Origin: Cannabis sativa
Taxonomy: Eukaryota > Streptophyta > Magnoliopsida > Rosales > Cannabaceae
NCBI RefSeq assembly: GCF_029168945.1
Contig: NC_083606.1
Location: 15,154,041 to 15,218,040 of the forward strand
Reading direction: 5' to 3'
Length of the DNA: 64,000 nt
Position 1 is the first letter of the stretch; every line of letters begins with the position of its first letter. This document shows, one piece after another, positions 47,535 to 59,928 of the stretch. Position numbers and translations under genes: made by a program. The notes beneath the pieces are model-generated. The model searched no databases and was not told the DNA's origin. It was given only the letters and a program-made list of their open reading frames with translations.

Positions 47535-47712
47535 AATGCTAAAGGGCACCAGTGGTGCCTAGTACCTTCCTACATGTAAATATCGCTATTGGTCCAACTA
47601 AGTATCAGGTCCCATATAATTTAATATAATAACTTTTAGAAAATATCACTAATCAATCGCAACACGACATGTCGAGAAGGTGCTAGGCACACTGGTGCGT
47701 CATAGCAATAAG
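47535..47712. mobile_element. MITE, single complete-looking copy
   Basis: The ends ATGCTAAAGGGCACCAGTGG and its near complement (CACACTGGTGCGTCATAGCA) form an inverted repeat of about 30 bp around a core of about 110 bp that matches the copies at 26565-26850 (TTTAATATAATAACTTTTAGAAAATATC). Confidence 0.7.
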
Positions 47713-47980
47713 AGACTAACAATATCTAAGCATAATACAATTAAAAATGTACCGTAGTCCAAATTTTTTTGTATTCATTAATATCAATGATTCATATAAG
47801 TTACAAATGATTACAAAATTAAATGTTTCATATCAATAGATATGAATAAAAAAATAAATATTTAATCTACATAGAATGTCTTTATTTGGATTTAATTGGA
47901 CATGAATATGTCCAAATATAAACTTTTTTTATTCTTCTCAAAATGATTTTATAATCCATCACGATTACATCATTCAAGGT

Positions 47981-49393
47981 TTAAACCCTTGGAGGCTCGA
48001 TAACCCACTTGTTGCCTTGGATGAAAGTAAAGCTCATGAATGGCTTGATCTCCTCATCAGTCAAAATCTTTGAATACTTAGCACGTCCTGATGTGCTTGA
48101 TCCAGGTCCGGTACACTTGTACTCTCCATAAAACACATCACTGTAATGGAAAACGGGTTATCATTTTGATTATTACAGAATACTTATTGCAAAATATATT
48201 GACACATGAATAGTTATAATGATTTATCGTAATATAATACGCACTTATTGCTGGAATTTCCTGCATTTTTTTCAGGTGAGCCCATGCCGTCGGACCAACC
48301 ACTAGTGTTGATATTGTTACCCATTTCGGTGTAAGCAAATATCACTCTGGGCATCTCCCTCCAAGCTCGACCCAAGTAAGTGTCACCATCGGCTATGATT
48401 TTGCAATGAACAAAGGTGAACCCACTGTCTTCAGCTGCATTATCCCTTCCATGGGCTGTGATGACCCCTGACTCTTTCGCAACCGATCTGATGGTTGTAT
48501 TCTATGTAACAATAAAATTATATAAATTTTATGTAGTTTGTTACTATCACTTTATAAATATATATAGAGATAAATATAAATATAATGAAGATATTATATA
48601 CATACCAAGTAAAGTGATTGTCCATCGCCAAAGATGAAATCTACAGAACCTTCAATGTAACAATCCTTGAATATATGTCTACCTTTATCATCGCACAAGG
48701 TATCTTGGAAACTTATGAATTTGCAGTTGTGGAAAGCTCCCTTGTCTCCTGATATCCTCAATGCCACTGCTTGTTCCCCACTCCCAGTTCCTTTCGGCCT
48801 TGGAGACGAATTCTATACATACGTACCAATTATCATTTAAATTAGATCAAATGATATAATTTTATCAAGAAATGGTAAATCATAATATATATATATACAC
48901 ATACCACAAATTGAATATTAGCTGCCATAAAGTAATCTGATTCAACGGAAACAGTGGCACTATTCCAAGTCCCAAATTTTGCCGCTGTGCCATCAAAAGT
49001 GATTACAGGCATATTGCCTTTATCCCCCAAAAATGTGACAAAGGGTTTGGTCCTTTCCACCAATATATGCTCATTGTAAACCCCACCAGCAATCGAGATT
49101 ATGACCCTAGCAGTGTTCCCCGCAGGAATACTTTTAACAGCATCTGTGATCGACTTGAAATCTCCCTTTCCATCTAGGCTGACCTTGATCACCTTAGAGG
49201 AGGCTTGTGCTGTCGCTAGAACCTTGTCAAGGGCTTTATCGTCCTTTTCCTTCTCATGGGCTTGTATGTTGTGCTCAATCCAACTATCCAACTTTGAGCC
49301 ATCTGCTGGAATGATGCTCGGTGCAGCAGAGCTTGTAATCACCTGTAAAGCCAAAACTACTCCTGCAACAAAAAGCATCACCTTCAATGCCAT
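47981..49393 (-). CDS. Pectinesterase (pectin methylesterase), four exons
   Basis: Exons are 49393-48905, 48812-48606, 48501-48245 and 48140-47981. All introns have GT-AG borders, and the joined frame is 370 codons. The enzyme removes methyl ester groups from cell-wall homogalacturonan. Residues 1-23 are a signal peptide. There is no N-terminal inhibitor (PRO) domain, so this is the short type, similar to pollen-expressed members. Catalytic blocks are complete: QAVALR (Gln177), QDTL (Asp200, acid/base), DFIFG (Asp221, nucleophile) and LGRAW (Arg277, Trp279). The spacings of 23 and 21 residues between Gln177, Asp200 and Asp221 match characterised plant enzymes. The GGVYNEHI motif lies at about 103-110. 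The protein is likely secreted to the wall. The gene looks intact. Confidence 0.95.
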
Positions 49394-49446
49394 TGTTCTT
49401 ATTTTTATTTTTTTTTTTTGGATGAAAATTATAGGCCTACAATTTG

Positions 49447-49458
49447 TTATATATATAG
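49447..49458 (-). promoter_or_regulatory. Putative TATA box of the pectinesterase gene
   Basis: CTATATATATAA on the minus strand lies about 55-65 bp before the start codon, implying a short 5' untranslated region. Confidence 0.55.
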
Positions 49459-49469
49459 TGTTTGTGAAT

Positions 49470-50780
49470 GAATTTGTTCATAATTTTTATGTGCAGGTTG
49501 TGATGATGCTTAATTTTTGGTAAATATTTTGACCACACATGACAACTATGAATGTTTTAATTATTTTGTAATTATGATGATATTTATAGAAAATTTAATT
49601 TAGAAATAAATATTAAATTTGATGAGTTTGTTAGAGAGTATGTGGGATGCATATATTTTTAGGACGTCCATAAATAAATATTTCTGAAAAAAGATTAGAT
49701 CTGTAAGTTTTTAATAGTTTATCTCTATATATAGTGATTATCAAATCAATTATTACTAATTTTGCCTAAAACTTCTTTTAAAATACGTGGCAGTTCAGGA
49801 GCGAGCTAGATGACAATAAGATCCACGTATTTTATGGGACACGCCACCTTAATTACTCCCGAAGTTTATTATTTTAAAAAAGTAATGACAAATTAATTAT
49901 CTCCGGTAGGTATTAGCTGGACAACAGATATCTTTTGTCTTTTCCTCTCCGTGATTGAATTCGACACAGAGGAGAGTATGAGAAGACTGGCAGAGTGTAA
50001 CACACTACTTGAGGATATAAAAACATTGTACACGAATTTAATGTAGCATGGGAAAGATCATTCACACCTTACACTGAACAAACGTACGTAAGGGTTTAAA
50101 TCCATAATTCTCTAATTTCACACTACAACAATCTAACTATTTAATGTCTCTTTTTAATGACTTACAATTAAAGTTTTGTAGAGTATATTTCAAGTTTTCT
50201 AATGAGAGTCATAAAATATTATATACCACCATTAAAAAAAATATATTATATACCATGTCTTACTACACAAGAGATAAAATGTATTTTGGGTCATTATATG
50301 TAATTTATTTTAAATTTAATTTTGTTTTACATATTCATTCTATTATTTTTTATTTTATTGTTTGAAAAAAAATTGGCCAAGCATTTTGTCTCGCCCAAAG
50401 AGCGACATCAGTTCTCCCAAAAAGTAAATCACCAAACCTGCCCTTTTTCCCTCTATTCCTAAAACTCCTACCTTTCGCTCAGACCCAACACTCATAATAT
50501 AAATCCCACTCTCACATTGGTTTCTTTTTGGGTTTTCATTGTTTCTAACTAAGTAAAAGAAACATTCAGATAAATGAGGTTGAGATTCGTTTTTAATACA
50601 TATATTATTCTTATACATTAAAGTTTTTTTTTCTTCTATTAATTATAATTATGCATAAAATGATTAGTAAACTAACACCATGGTTACAATATCTTATGTA
50701 TTTCTTTCGATTTGAAAATGGGTCATTTTGAATTTAAAAATGTGAAATGTTAGAATAGAGCAGCTAAACAACTAAATTTT
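49470..50780. other. Intergenic region upstream of the pectinesterase gene
   Basis: No gene is recognised. An 11-bp inverted repeat (AAAATACGTGG at 49780-49790 and its complement at 49823-49833) contains two ACGTGG elements, which resemble plant G-box cores. Confidence 0.4.
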
Positions 50781-50784
50781 GTAT

Positions 50785-51318
50785 TGTTGAAGGAAACTCG
50801 GCCAAGAACCCAAAACAAAGCACAATAGCAGAGATAGAATTAAACACAGAAAATGTGGATCAAATGCAATAGCAATTAGAGTAAATCAAACAAACATAAA
50901 GGAAGAGAATTGAGACAGATATTACGTGGTTCGAACAGCAATAACAACTTGTTATTGTGCCTATTCCACGGCCAGAAACATCCCTTAGGGTCGTGATCTT
51001 TATTGATACAAAGAGTACACCAGAATTACATCAAGGAACTGTTATGAACAGTTCATAGGCACTCGAATGAAGCTATCCTTCAGCTACAAGAAGAGAACAT
51101 CTCTCTTACTCTCTCTGAATCTTTCTTGATAGCACACACTCTGAATTTTTGGACATTGAGCTCGAATGAGAGAGAGTTCTATTTATAGAGCTTGGACATA
51201 GGTTGTTGATGTCATAACTGTCATAATAGAAAAATAGTTATGACTGTTAGGACGTACCCGAGCTTAGGAATTGAAAGAAAGATTCATAGGTTATTCCAAT
51301 GTGGGGCCCAAAACAACA
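50785..51318 (-). repeat. 3' LTR (534 bp) of a minus-strand copia element
   Basis: It begins TGTTGAAGG and ends AAAACAACA on +. It directly follows, in minus orientation, a polypurine tract (GGCCAAAGGTGGATGAA, 51321-51337) and the end of RNase H coding sequence. The 5' LTR is not in the window. Confidence 0.75.
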
Positions 51319-51467
51319 ATTCATCCACCTTTGGCCTTACATTTGAATTGCATAACCCTGTCAAACAAGAGTTGTTCTAGACTTTGATAACTCAACATTC
51401 GAGTATGTTTAGCAAGTTCAGACAAAGTCTGAACTTTACTAGAGGGACATACTTGGTTAACATGTCT

Positions 51468-53738
51468 TGTAATACCCGGAATTAAGAAATAGATTAGCAA
51501 AACCCTAACTAGATAATTATGTATAATGGAGGAATTATATTATTATATAGTTCAATATATGTGAAATTATATGAAATTTAACATGATAAGACCCCGTTGA
51601 TGAACCAGGGACATTTTGGTAATTATGACCCGAGAAGGGTAAATTGTTGAGATTAAATTAATTACGTGCTTAATAGAACTATATTATTATATAGTATGCC
51701 TGTGTTGTCTTTTCAGGTGTGTTCTGACAGGTTGGCGCGGTATAATCACACCCGGGAATTTCGGGCCGAACCGGGTTCGGGCCCGAAATGTAAATTGAAT
51801 TGATGATTTGGCATTTTATTTGATGAATGATAATCTGAAATTTATTTGGCAATATTTGAGTGTGAAATGGCATATTTGCCCTTGAAAATGAATATGTATG
51901 TTTTATAGCCCTAAGGGCAAAATGGTCATTTGACCATTATTGAGTTATATTGAATTTAATGAATTTTGAGAGTAAATGAATTGTATTTTCTGGTATTATC
52001 TCTCTCTCACCCGAACTCACTCTCTCCCTTTAACCCTTTCCATTTTCAAAATTGAATTGTTGAGAAATTGCTTGAAGTTGGGTGTGGATTGAAGCTTTGG
52101 AATTGTGGATTCTTGAGCTTGGAATTAGGTAATTTCTTGCTGAGTTTGTGTAAAGATTTTTGGTGATTTCTCTTGCTGAATTTTAGGGTAAAAAGCATGT
52201 TCTTAAGTTTGGAATTTTCTTGTTGCTTGATGATGAGAATTGATGAATCTTGTGGAATTGGGCTTCTTATTGTTGTATGCTTCTTTGATAGGTTAAGCTG
52301 AGATTTTATGGTATGTTTTGAGCTTTGATTTATGTGTTTATAGGGTGTTTAATTGCTGGAAAATAGTTTGAGTTGTTGAGAATGAAGCTCAATGTTCTTG
52401 AGTTTGAGTATTGCAAGTTTAAGCATGAGTTGAGTGTTTATGCAATCTGAATATTGGTGTTTGTTATGGGATTTTGATGCATGAGATATGTTTTTTTGAT
52501 CCTTTGATATATGCTAGCAGCTCTATTTGGTGATTTTGAGATATATGCATGTTTGGGTTGAATTGGGGGTGAGTTTGGCATATTTTCGAAGCTGAAATCT
52601 GGGTTTTCTGGGTTTTTAAACCCAGTGGTCGCGACCATGGTCGCGACCATGATAATGATAGATTGTTATTTTTTTTAAGTTTTTGTTTTTGCCATAACTT
52701 TTGACTCGGGACTCCGTTTGGGACGTTCTTTATACCGTTGGAAAGATCTTTTTGAGCTCTATGTGATTATTTGTGATTTGGATGCCAATTTTATATTTTT
52801 GTGGAAGTGAATTTAGGGATTAACCCTATTTGTGTAAATCCCAGTATTGTGACTAGGATTACCGGCACCTGGTCAGGAGCACCCGGGGATTTGGAATCTC
52901 TACTATTGCGGGACAACAGGTAAGACAGTGATTAGCACGTAGAGTATGCGCAGTGGCGCTTATGTTGAGAATGATATGCATGAATGTTTAGTAACCGGGA
53001 TTAGGGTTATTACCCTAATAGGAACGGTCTAATAGCCTAGGGTTATTACCCTAGTGATATATGTGTATAAATGTCATGCCATGTTAATTGAAATGAGATT
53101 TAGGGATTATGCGCTCAAGGCATAATCAGGTTGGACTCGGTACTCATAACCGAGATGAACCACTTCTAAGGCCTTAATGTAATTAGACGTGTGAGAGCAA
53201 CACGTGGGTCTACATCACGTAGATTTAATTAGATGTGTGAGCGCAACACATAGGTCTATGGCACGTAGACATAAATGGGCATGTTGATATAATGATCAGG
53301 TCCGTGCTATACAGACATATGTGAATGAGCATATTATATTTGTTATAACTTATACTGTCTGTCTGGGCTTGGCTCACGGGTGCTCTACTGTGCAGGAAAG
53401 GGTAAGGCATTAGCTGATCAACCATGAGTTTCAGGAGCAGGACGAAGAATGTACATGTTCATGCCATTTCAGACCAAGCGGGTTATGGGTCTAACAGTGC
53501 TGACTTTTGTATTCTGTTTTGCCGCTTAGATCGGCTAGTAAGAAAGAACTTGTAATAAGTTTGTAAATATTTTTGGGATCCCAACTATTTTGAAAGGTTT
53601 AAATATATTACAAGTTTATTTTCATTCTGATTAATATAAAAGTTTAAATTCTGCGCTATTTTAATTAGTAATCCCGATTAGGAGATTAGGGTTTCATAAG
53701 CATTTTGGGTAGCGTGCCTAATTATTTAGAGCGTTACA
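51468..53738 (+). mobile_element. Gypsy-type solo LTR with TSD
   Basis: The 2271-bp insertion begins TGTAATACCC and ends AGAGCGTTACA, flanked by TGTCT at 51463-51467 and 53739-53743. It splits the last codons of a copia RNase H. The GCGTTACA end matches, in opposite orientation, the + strand start of the chromovirus LTR (TGTAACGC), so I infer a Tekay-like LTR in plus orientation. It has no internal domain. Confidence 0.9.
52618..52652. repeat. Short direct repeat GGTCGCGACCAT
   Basis: Within the solo LTR, GTGGTCGCGACCATGGTCGC contains GGTCGCGACC twice in a row. Each is a 10-bp palindrome. Confidence 0.7.
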
Positions 53739-54868
53739 TGTCTGCTAGGTTTTCTTTTGTTCCAATCTTCATTACTTGAACTTCACCTTTTCCAATTACA
53801 TCTTTGATAAAGTGAAGCTTGATGTCTATGTGTTTAGACCTTTCATGGAACATGGGGATCTTCATTAAGGGTAATGCACTTTGATTATCACAGTGCACTA
53901 CAATGTCTTCTACATTGAAACCTGATTCTGATGTGAAACCCCTTAGCCAAATTGCCTCTTTGATTACTTCTGTTGCAGCCATATTCTCAGCTTCAGTTGA
54001 GGATAGAGCTACCACCTTTTGGAGATTTAATTTCCAACTCACACATCCACCTAGAACTGTGAATGCATACCCTGTTATGGACTTTCTAATGTAAATACTC
54101 CCTCCATAATCAGAGTCAACAAAGCCCTCAACCTCGGTAGTTTTCTTGTTGTTATTGTTGTATACCAGTCCCAGGTTCATTGTGCCCTTTAGGTATCTTA
54201 GAATCCATTTGACAGCTGTCCAGTGTTCATTTCCAGGATCTGAAATGAACCTACTTACCATGCTTAGACCATAAGCAAGGTCTGGTCTTGTGCAGACCAT
54301 ACAATACATCAGACTTCCCACACATGAAACATATGGAATGGTGTCCGTTTGAGCCTTATCTTCATCCGTCTTTGGTGCCTGTGACTGAGAGAGTTTAAAA
54401 TGAGGTGCTAGAGGAGTAGTAACTGGTTTAGATCACTCATGCAGAATTTGTCCAATATCTCTTGGACATAATTGGTTTGTGACAGAGATATACTATTGGG
54501 ACTTTCTCTTTTGATATCAATCCCTAGAATTCTTTTAACTTCCCCCAAATCTTTCATTTCAAACTCTGCACTGGGTTGCAGCTTCAATTTGTCAATCTCT
54601 AGTTTGTTCTTGCCAATAATGAGAATGTCATCCACATATAGTAGTAGCAAAATTGGTATGTTGTTGTAGTACTCACAAGGATCATAATTGCTCCTTGTGT
54701 AACCTATTTTTGTCATGAACTCATGGAATCTCAAATTCCATTGTCTAGGAGCTTGCTTAAGCCCATATAGGGACTTATTTAGGAGGCAAGCTTTATTTGG
54801 TTTGCTGCTTTTGTAGCCATCAGGTTCAACCATCTATATTTCTTCTTCAAGTTTCCCATGTAGAAAGC

Positions 54869-56737
54869 TGTTGGGTTTTATGCCCTAAATAAAACTCTGT
54901 TTCAATATAATCCAGATTATTCTATATCAATAAAGTAACAGAAGTAATTTTTCATTCATTTGTGTATGTTTTGGTTCACTTAATCAATTGCTTGTCTATT
55001 TGATTTATAAATTCATCCAAACCCCTTTCACATACTTGAACATGTTTATTGTGTTGTCAACACAGTGGAAAATAAACATGACTATGTGAATAAAGTATTC
55101 CTAGATTTATCAGAACACTGGGTTTCACTGATATGACAATCTACAACAGAGTTTACTTACATTTGGAGAAATGTTATGTTCTTTCCAGAACATAGGTTAA
55201 AGTAAAGCTCAGGTTGGATGCATGGAGTATGCATTGGAATGGACCGATATTGAACTTTGAATTAGATTTTGAAACTTACCGTAAACATCTATTCAATTCA
55301 ATATCAGAAGTTGATCCTAGATCACATGATCTAAATCCTGATATGGTTAGGCTTAATTTCAAGAGTGTTATTCGTGTTCTTTGATTTGTTAGTTAAGCCT
55401 AAAACTTTAGTCTGGGCAATACTACGTAGTGCGATTGAGTGGGAGCGCTAACATAAATATGGAGTCTATAGCTTCTATCTGGCGAATAGTAAGAAAAGGG
55501 CGATTTCCTTCGAGCTTAACCAAACGAGATAAATGATTGAGTACTCATTTCACTTAGTTGAAATATCATTTATACAGGGTTAAGTGTTTTAAGGATAAAA
55601 TACATTGTAGGGTGTTACGGTAATCTAAGTCCCTTTACAGTGTAGATCATCCATATAGAGGATCATTGATCACATTAGGATTATAACAATGGATAACTAA
55701 TAATGTGTCTATATGGTGGAACATATAGAGCATTCTATATACTGAGAGTGCAATTCTGAGTTCTATGTGTGGATTCAACGAAGAATTAATAAGTCAGTGA
55801 ATTTAAGTGGTAAATTCAAGATCTGCTTATTGGAAGCTCGGATATATAGACCCATGGTCCCCTCACTAGTTGAGATGATATTACTTGTAGGACTCATTTA
55901 ATTGATTTTAATTAATCAATTAAAAATTCTCAAGATAGACTTGTCAGTTTGAGAATTTAGCACTCATTAAGGGCAAAACCGTAAATAGAGATTTTGAAGG
56001 ACATATTTATTAATTAGGAAACTTTAATTAGTTTGATTATTAATAAAATAAATGATAATATATTATTTGATAATTATTTTTAATTATTAAGTAATTAGAT
56101 TTATCATTAATATGGTTGAACAATGGAATTGGCAACATTTCACAGAAAAGGGAAACTATCAAGTGTAGGAAAAGGAAAGTTGGAAAAGAGGCAAGCCTTG
56201 TTTCCACATTGCCTAGGCCGGCCCCTTTACCTTCCTTTTCCCCTTGATTTTCTCAGTTCAAAATGTCAATCATAGCCCTTGGTGGTCTTCTATAAATAGA
56301 AGGCAAAGGCTTCAGAATTTAACATAACTGTACAAGCTTTTCACAGCATTATTCTGAAAGAATTTTCTCTCAGAAAATTCTCTCTGAGCCGCCACCCTCT
56401 CTCTCTCTATACCTTCACTGTTTCAAAATGTATGAGTGCTAGAGTAGTGCCCACACACATCAAGTAATACCTCAATCATAGTGAGGAAGGCTGTGTAGAT
56501 TTCAGAGACAACAAAGAAGGACTTTCGGGCTCAGATCTTGATTATAATCTGCTACAGAAAGGAATCAAGGGTTAGAGATCTGAGTGGGAGGAGACATATA
56601 TATTCCGCTGCAATCACTGTAAGATTTCTGATACTCTTATGTGTTTAATTTCATATCGTTTTAGAAGTTCATATTTAGGTTGTTAAATCAACATACTTGT
56701 GAGTAGATCTAAGTTCCTGGTAAAATAACTTCCAACA
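54869..56737 (+). repeat. 5' LTR of the plus-strand copia element
   Basis: It begins TGTTGGGTTTTATGCCC and ends AACTTCCAACA. TTCTATAAATAGAAGG near 56288-56303 is a good TATA-box candidate for the element promoter, about 440 bp before the LTR end. Confidence 0.93.
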
Positions 56738-56739
56738 AC

Positions 56740-56756
56740 TGGCACCAGAGCCATGG
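56740..56756 (+). other. Primer binding site (initiator tRNA-Met type)
   Basis: TGGCACCAGAGCCATGG begins two bases after the LTR end and is the same site, with one change, as in the minus-strand family member. Confidence 0.85.
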
Positions 56757-57027
56757 TAATTGATTTGCTTGCAAGAAATTTGGACTTAAAACGATTTGCT
56801 TGTTTTTTTGGATGGTATCATGTTGCTTTGAGTGTCATATTGATGTTTGAATATTGTTTGTGAATTCTGGGAAAAATGGTTACTGTTTTTATTCTGTAAT
56901 TATTTTTGTTGGATAGTTTGGAAAATTCTAAGCAATTTACTTTTTTACAGAACTCGATTTCGATTTAATTTGAATTAGTTATGAATTTTTGAAAATTGGA
57001 AAAATCGGGGTGACAAGCAACATGATC

Positions 57028-57122
57028 ACGCGCGCGGAAGGGCTGCTTGCAGCCTCCCTGCGCCGTGATCTCTCAGTCATGCACCCAGATCCGCGCGCGG
57101 ATGGCCATGCACAGCATGCCAT
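57028..57122 (+). other. GC-rich island in the leader
   Basis: A CG-rich patch of about 95 bp in AT-rich leader, containing the perfect 14-bp palindrome ATCCGCGCGCGGAT (57089-57102). The other family member has a comparable island at 15375-15600. Confidence 0.6.
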
Positions 57123-57129
57123 CCGTACA

Positions 57130-58845
57130 GTTCATCCAATTTTCCAATTTTTTCGATTTTTCATGCTATTTCATGGAATTAAATTCCGATTTTTTTGTGT
57201 AGTTTTGTATATTGATTTTTGTTTTTCAAATTTCAAATCTAATTATCAGAAATAAATTAATTTTAATTTTTAAAATTAATTTTAGATATTAGTGTAATTT
57301 GATTTTGAAAATAGGAAAAAATCAAGTTTTGCTTACCTTTTTCTTATTTCCTTTAAAATTTGATAATTTTATTTTTTTTAAGGTGAGATATTAATTTTTT
57401 GTTGGTAACTTGACCTTAATTAAAATAAGATCACAATAATCATGATAATTTTTAAAAGAGGAAATAAGGTATTTTTTTGTTAACTTTTAAATTTTGTTAT
57501 TTTTTTAATTAAATTAAATTGTAAAACAAGAAAAGGGTATGTATTTACCATTTTCTATTTTATTTTTTAATTTATTAAATAACATGAAATTTAAAAGGAA
57601 AGTTAGCAACTTATTTTGAAATGACATTTAGGTTACCCAAAACCTAATTTTTCAAAATGGTAGGTTTAATTTTATTTTATTTTTCGAAATAAATGATTAA
57701 AATTAAATAAATCCTACATCCAACTATCCAAATCTAACCTTGTTGCAGGAGTATGTGTTTTAGATTGTTTGTAAGTTTTCTAAAACCTATTATTACTTGA
57801 TCTAAATTGCCTTGGTTAACTTGATAATAGATCAGATGATCTAGTTTTAACCAAAGGTTCAATTGATGATAGATCAAGTAAATAATTTGTAACAGGTAAT
57901 TTTTACAAACTTCTTTCATCTGTGTATGACTTAGCAACATGATAGGATCCATCCAAATGTGTATGCCTGTGTGAGCCTATATGTTTAATTTCTATTATAG
58001 ATACATATAGGTGGTTGTTGCTAAATAAAATATCATAACTGATAGATTTTATTTAGGCTCATTTAGTTGTGAGCCTATTCAATTAATAACAGTTATTCAT
58101 TGTAAGGTTAAATTCCTCTCTTTTGGGCCTTGTGTGAGAGTTGGGAGCCTTAGAAGTGGGTGCGACATACTTGGACCCGGCTCCCCTCACATGAACAACC
58201 CCAATTGTGAAGGCCCATTTGCCTGATTTGGATAACTGTGATAGGTTAATTATATTAGTTTGACCTAATAAAAGATTGATTAGCAACATAATTAATTTCA
58301 TTGTTCCTTGAAATTAATTTAAGAAAAAACATAGTTTGAATGGTCATATTCTAGAAAGCTATATGTATTTTTCTTGTTTTAATTAAATATGGAATTATAA
58401 CCATATAAATTCTTTCTGAATCTTAATTTTATAATTTCATTAAATATTCCTATTTAAGTTGAGATTTAGTTAAATCTATCAAATCAACTTAGATTTGAAT
58501 ATTTTTGAATTTCCTATTATAAATTAAGTTGAGGAATTTTGGAAATTAGTTATTAAGATTCTTTAGATATTTTTTAAGTTGATATTTTCTAAATATGGGA
58601 ACTTAAAATGGAATATCTTCTAAATTAAGTGGTTACTACTTAATTGGTAATATTTAATTAAGTAATTGTTTGAGGAATATTTTTAAGTTGGGTATTTAGA
58701 TTTTCTAAACAACTTAAATAAGATATTTTTCAAAATTATTCCATTTTTGAAATTTAATTAAAGTTTTTACTTTAATTTGTAATATTTCATTATTGAGATA
58801 TGGAATATAAATGATTAGATAAAATACATGTTTAAATAATGAGCT
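57130..58845. other. AT-rich leader of the plus-strand copia element
   Basis: Long AT-rich untranslated leader without open frames. 58080-58240 is a less AT-rich segment shared with 14030-14300 of the minus-strand family member. Confidence 0.55.
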
Positions 58846-58849
58846 TTAA

Positions 58850-59225
58850 TCAAAGAGAAATTCGATCTCCATTGTTGGTTTTACATAGCTATTGTTTTAG
58901 TGAGTAATCCTCCCTAATGGAGGAACGTTCATTAGCAAGTTAGCGCCGTTTAATCTCGAAAGATAAGTATTCTTATAGGTTTATTTATATGGTTCATGAC
59001 CACCCTAATGGTGGCGACTATGTAAGACTTATAAGAATGCGAAACAATGGTAGAAGCTCATAAGATAGAATTGCCTTGACTCTCGCCTAAACGGGACAAC
59101 GCTGAATTCCAATCTTGATCGAATAAAAGGTTGCTAGAATGTTTGATATTTTAGATGAATTGACAACTCTATTCAATGGATGATGCTTTGACTCTCGCCT
59201 AAACGGGACACTGTATCAGTTCGTT
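58850..59225 (+). repeat. Conserved structured leader block of the copia family
   Basis: It contains hairpin TCCTCCCTAATGGAGGA (58908-58924), hairpin CCACCCTAATGGTGG (59000-59014) with the identical CTAAT loop, a small ATCTCGAAAGAT hairpin (58953-58964), and two copies of GACTCTCGCCTAAACGGGAC (59078-59097 and 59190-59209). It is about 90 percent identical by eye to 12415-12790 on the minus strand. It ends about 130 bp before the gag start codon. Confidence 0.75.
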
Positions 59226-59357
59226 GGAAACCTTGGAAAATAAACTATGTTAGATTTAGTATTTTTATAACATAAGTGATTGTTTGTGTTCTGAACCTGT
59301 GTATGAATTTATAAACCGAAACCTTACTTCTGTTTATTGATATGTTGTAGTGCCAAA

Positions 59358-59928
59358 ATGAATAACCCTCATCCCGATCCACTCCTAGTTAGTATCTTTG
59401 CAAAAGAACTCAATAGTGTGAAAATGCATCCTGGTAGTTGCATTAACTCACACCTATTGTTGATGAATCTGAAATTCCAAAAGGAAAATCTACCAGGAAT
59501 TGATTTATCAAAGGAACAATGGGTGAAACTCATACTTTATAGTCTTCCTCAGGAGTATAACAGTTTTGTTCTATATTACTTATTGAACAATCTTAACTCC
59601 TCCGACATGGACAAACTCGAGTCTGAGTTGAGGGCCCATGAGCGGGATCTGATTGCAATGAGACCTGCTAGCATTGCAATTTTTAATCAGAGGAAGAAGA
59701 TTAAGCATGAGGGCTCCAACAAAGCTGCTTCTTCAAGTACAAATGTCAGACATCATGTTCTATGTGCGAATTGTAATGGAAAGGGACATAAAGAAGAACA
59801 ATGTCCCAGGCTTCTAGACAATTCAAACGAAGGTGATGCTTTTGTATTTGAATCATGTGTTTTAGAGAACGACAAATCCTCGTGGATTGTTGATTCTGGA
59901 TCTACTAACCATGTATGTTCTTCATTAC
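59358..59928 (+). pseudogene. Copia gag and protease start, shortened and frame-shifted
   Basis: The most likely start is ATG at 59358 (MNNPHPDPLL), since the earlier in-frame Met at 59337 lies outside the usual Gag beginning. The frame contains a capsid-type block (LILYSLPQEYNSFVLYYLLNN), a CCHC zinc knuckle (CANCNGKGHKEEQC, about 59764-59805) and the protease active site WIVDSGSTNHVC (59883-59918). Gag is short: the N-terminal start seems joined directly to the middle, as if about 100 residues were deleted in frame near 59415. One missing A near 59928 then shifts protease out of frame with the rest of pol. Confidence 0.8.

Larger units (their letters stand above)
51321..54868 (-). pseudogene. 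Minus-strand Ty1/copia RT and RNase H, split by a solo LTR
   Basis: From 54868 down: a broken AF.MGNL block, MVEPDGYK, NKSLYGLKQAPRQWN, LLLYVDDILIIGKN (RT active site), EFEMKDLGEVKRILGIDI (all before about 54430). A frame break follows, then GSLMYCMVCTRPDLAYGLSMVSRF, WILRYLKGTMNLGLVY and the RNase H blocks VDSDYGGS, SSTEAENMAATEVIKEAIWL, HCDNQSA and HERSKHIDIKLHFIKD to 53744. After the inserted LTR (51468-53738), the last residues (LTKYVPLVKF type) continue at 51467-51400. The RT is cut at 54868 by another copia insertion. Frame breaks and a stop near 54835 make it inactive. Confidence 0.88.

Noticed and set aside
49101..49523. 140-codon frame on +
   Set aside because: It is antisense to pectinesterase exon 1 and its signal peptide region.
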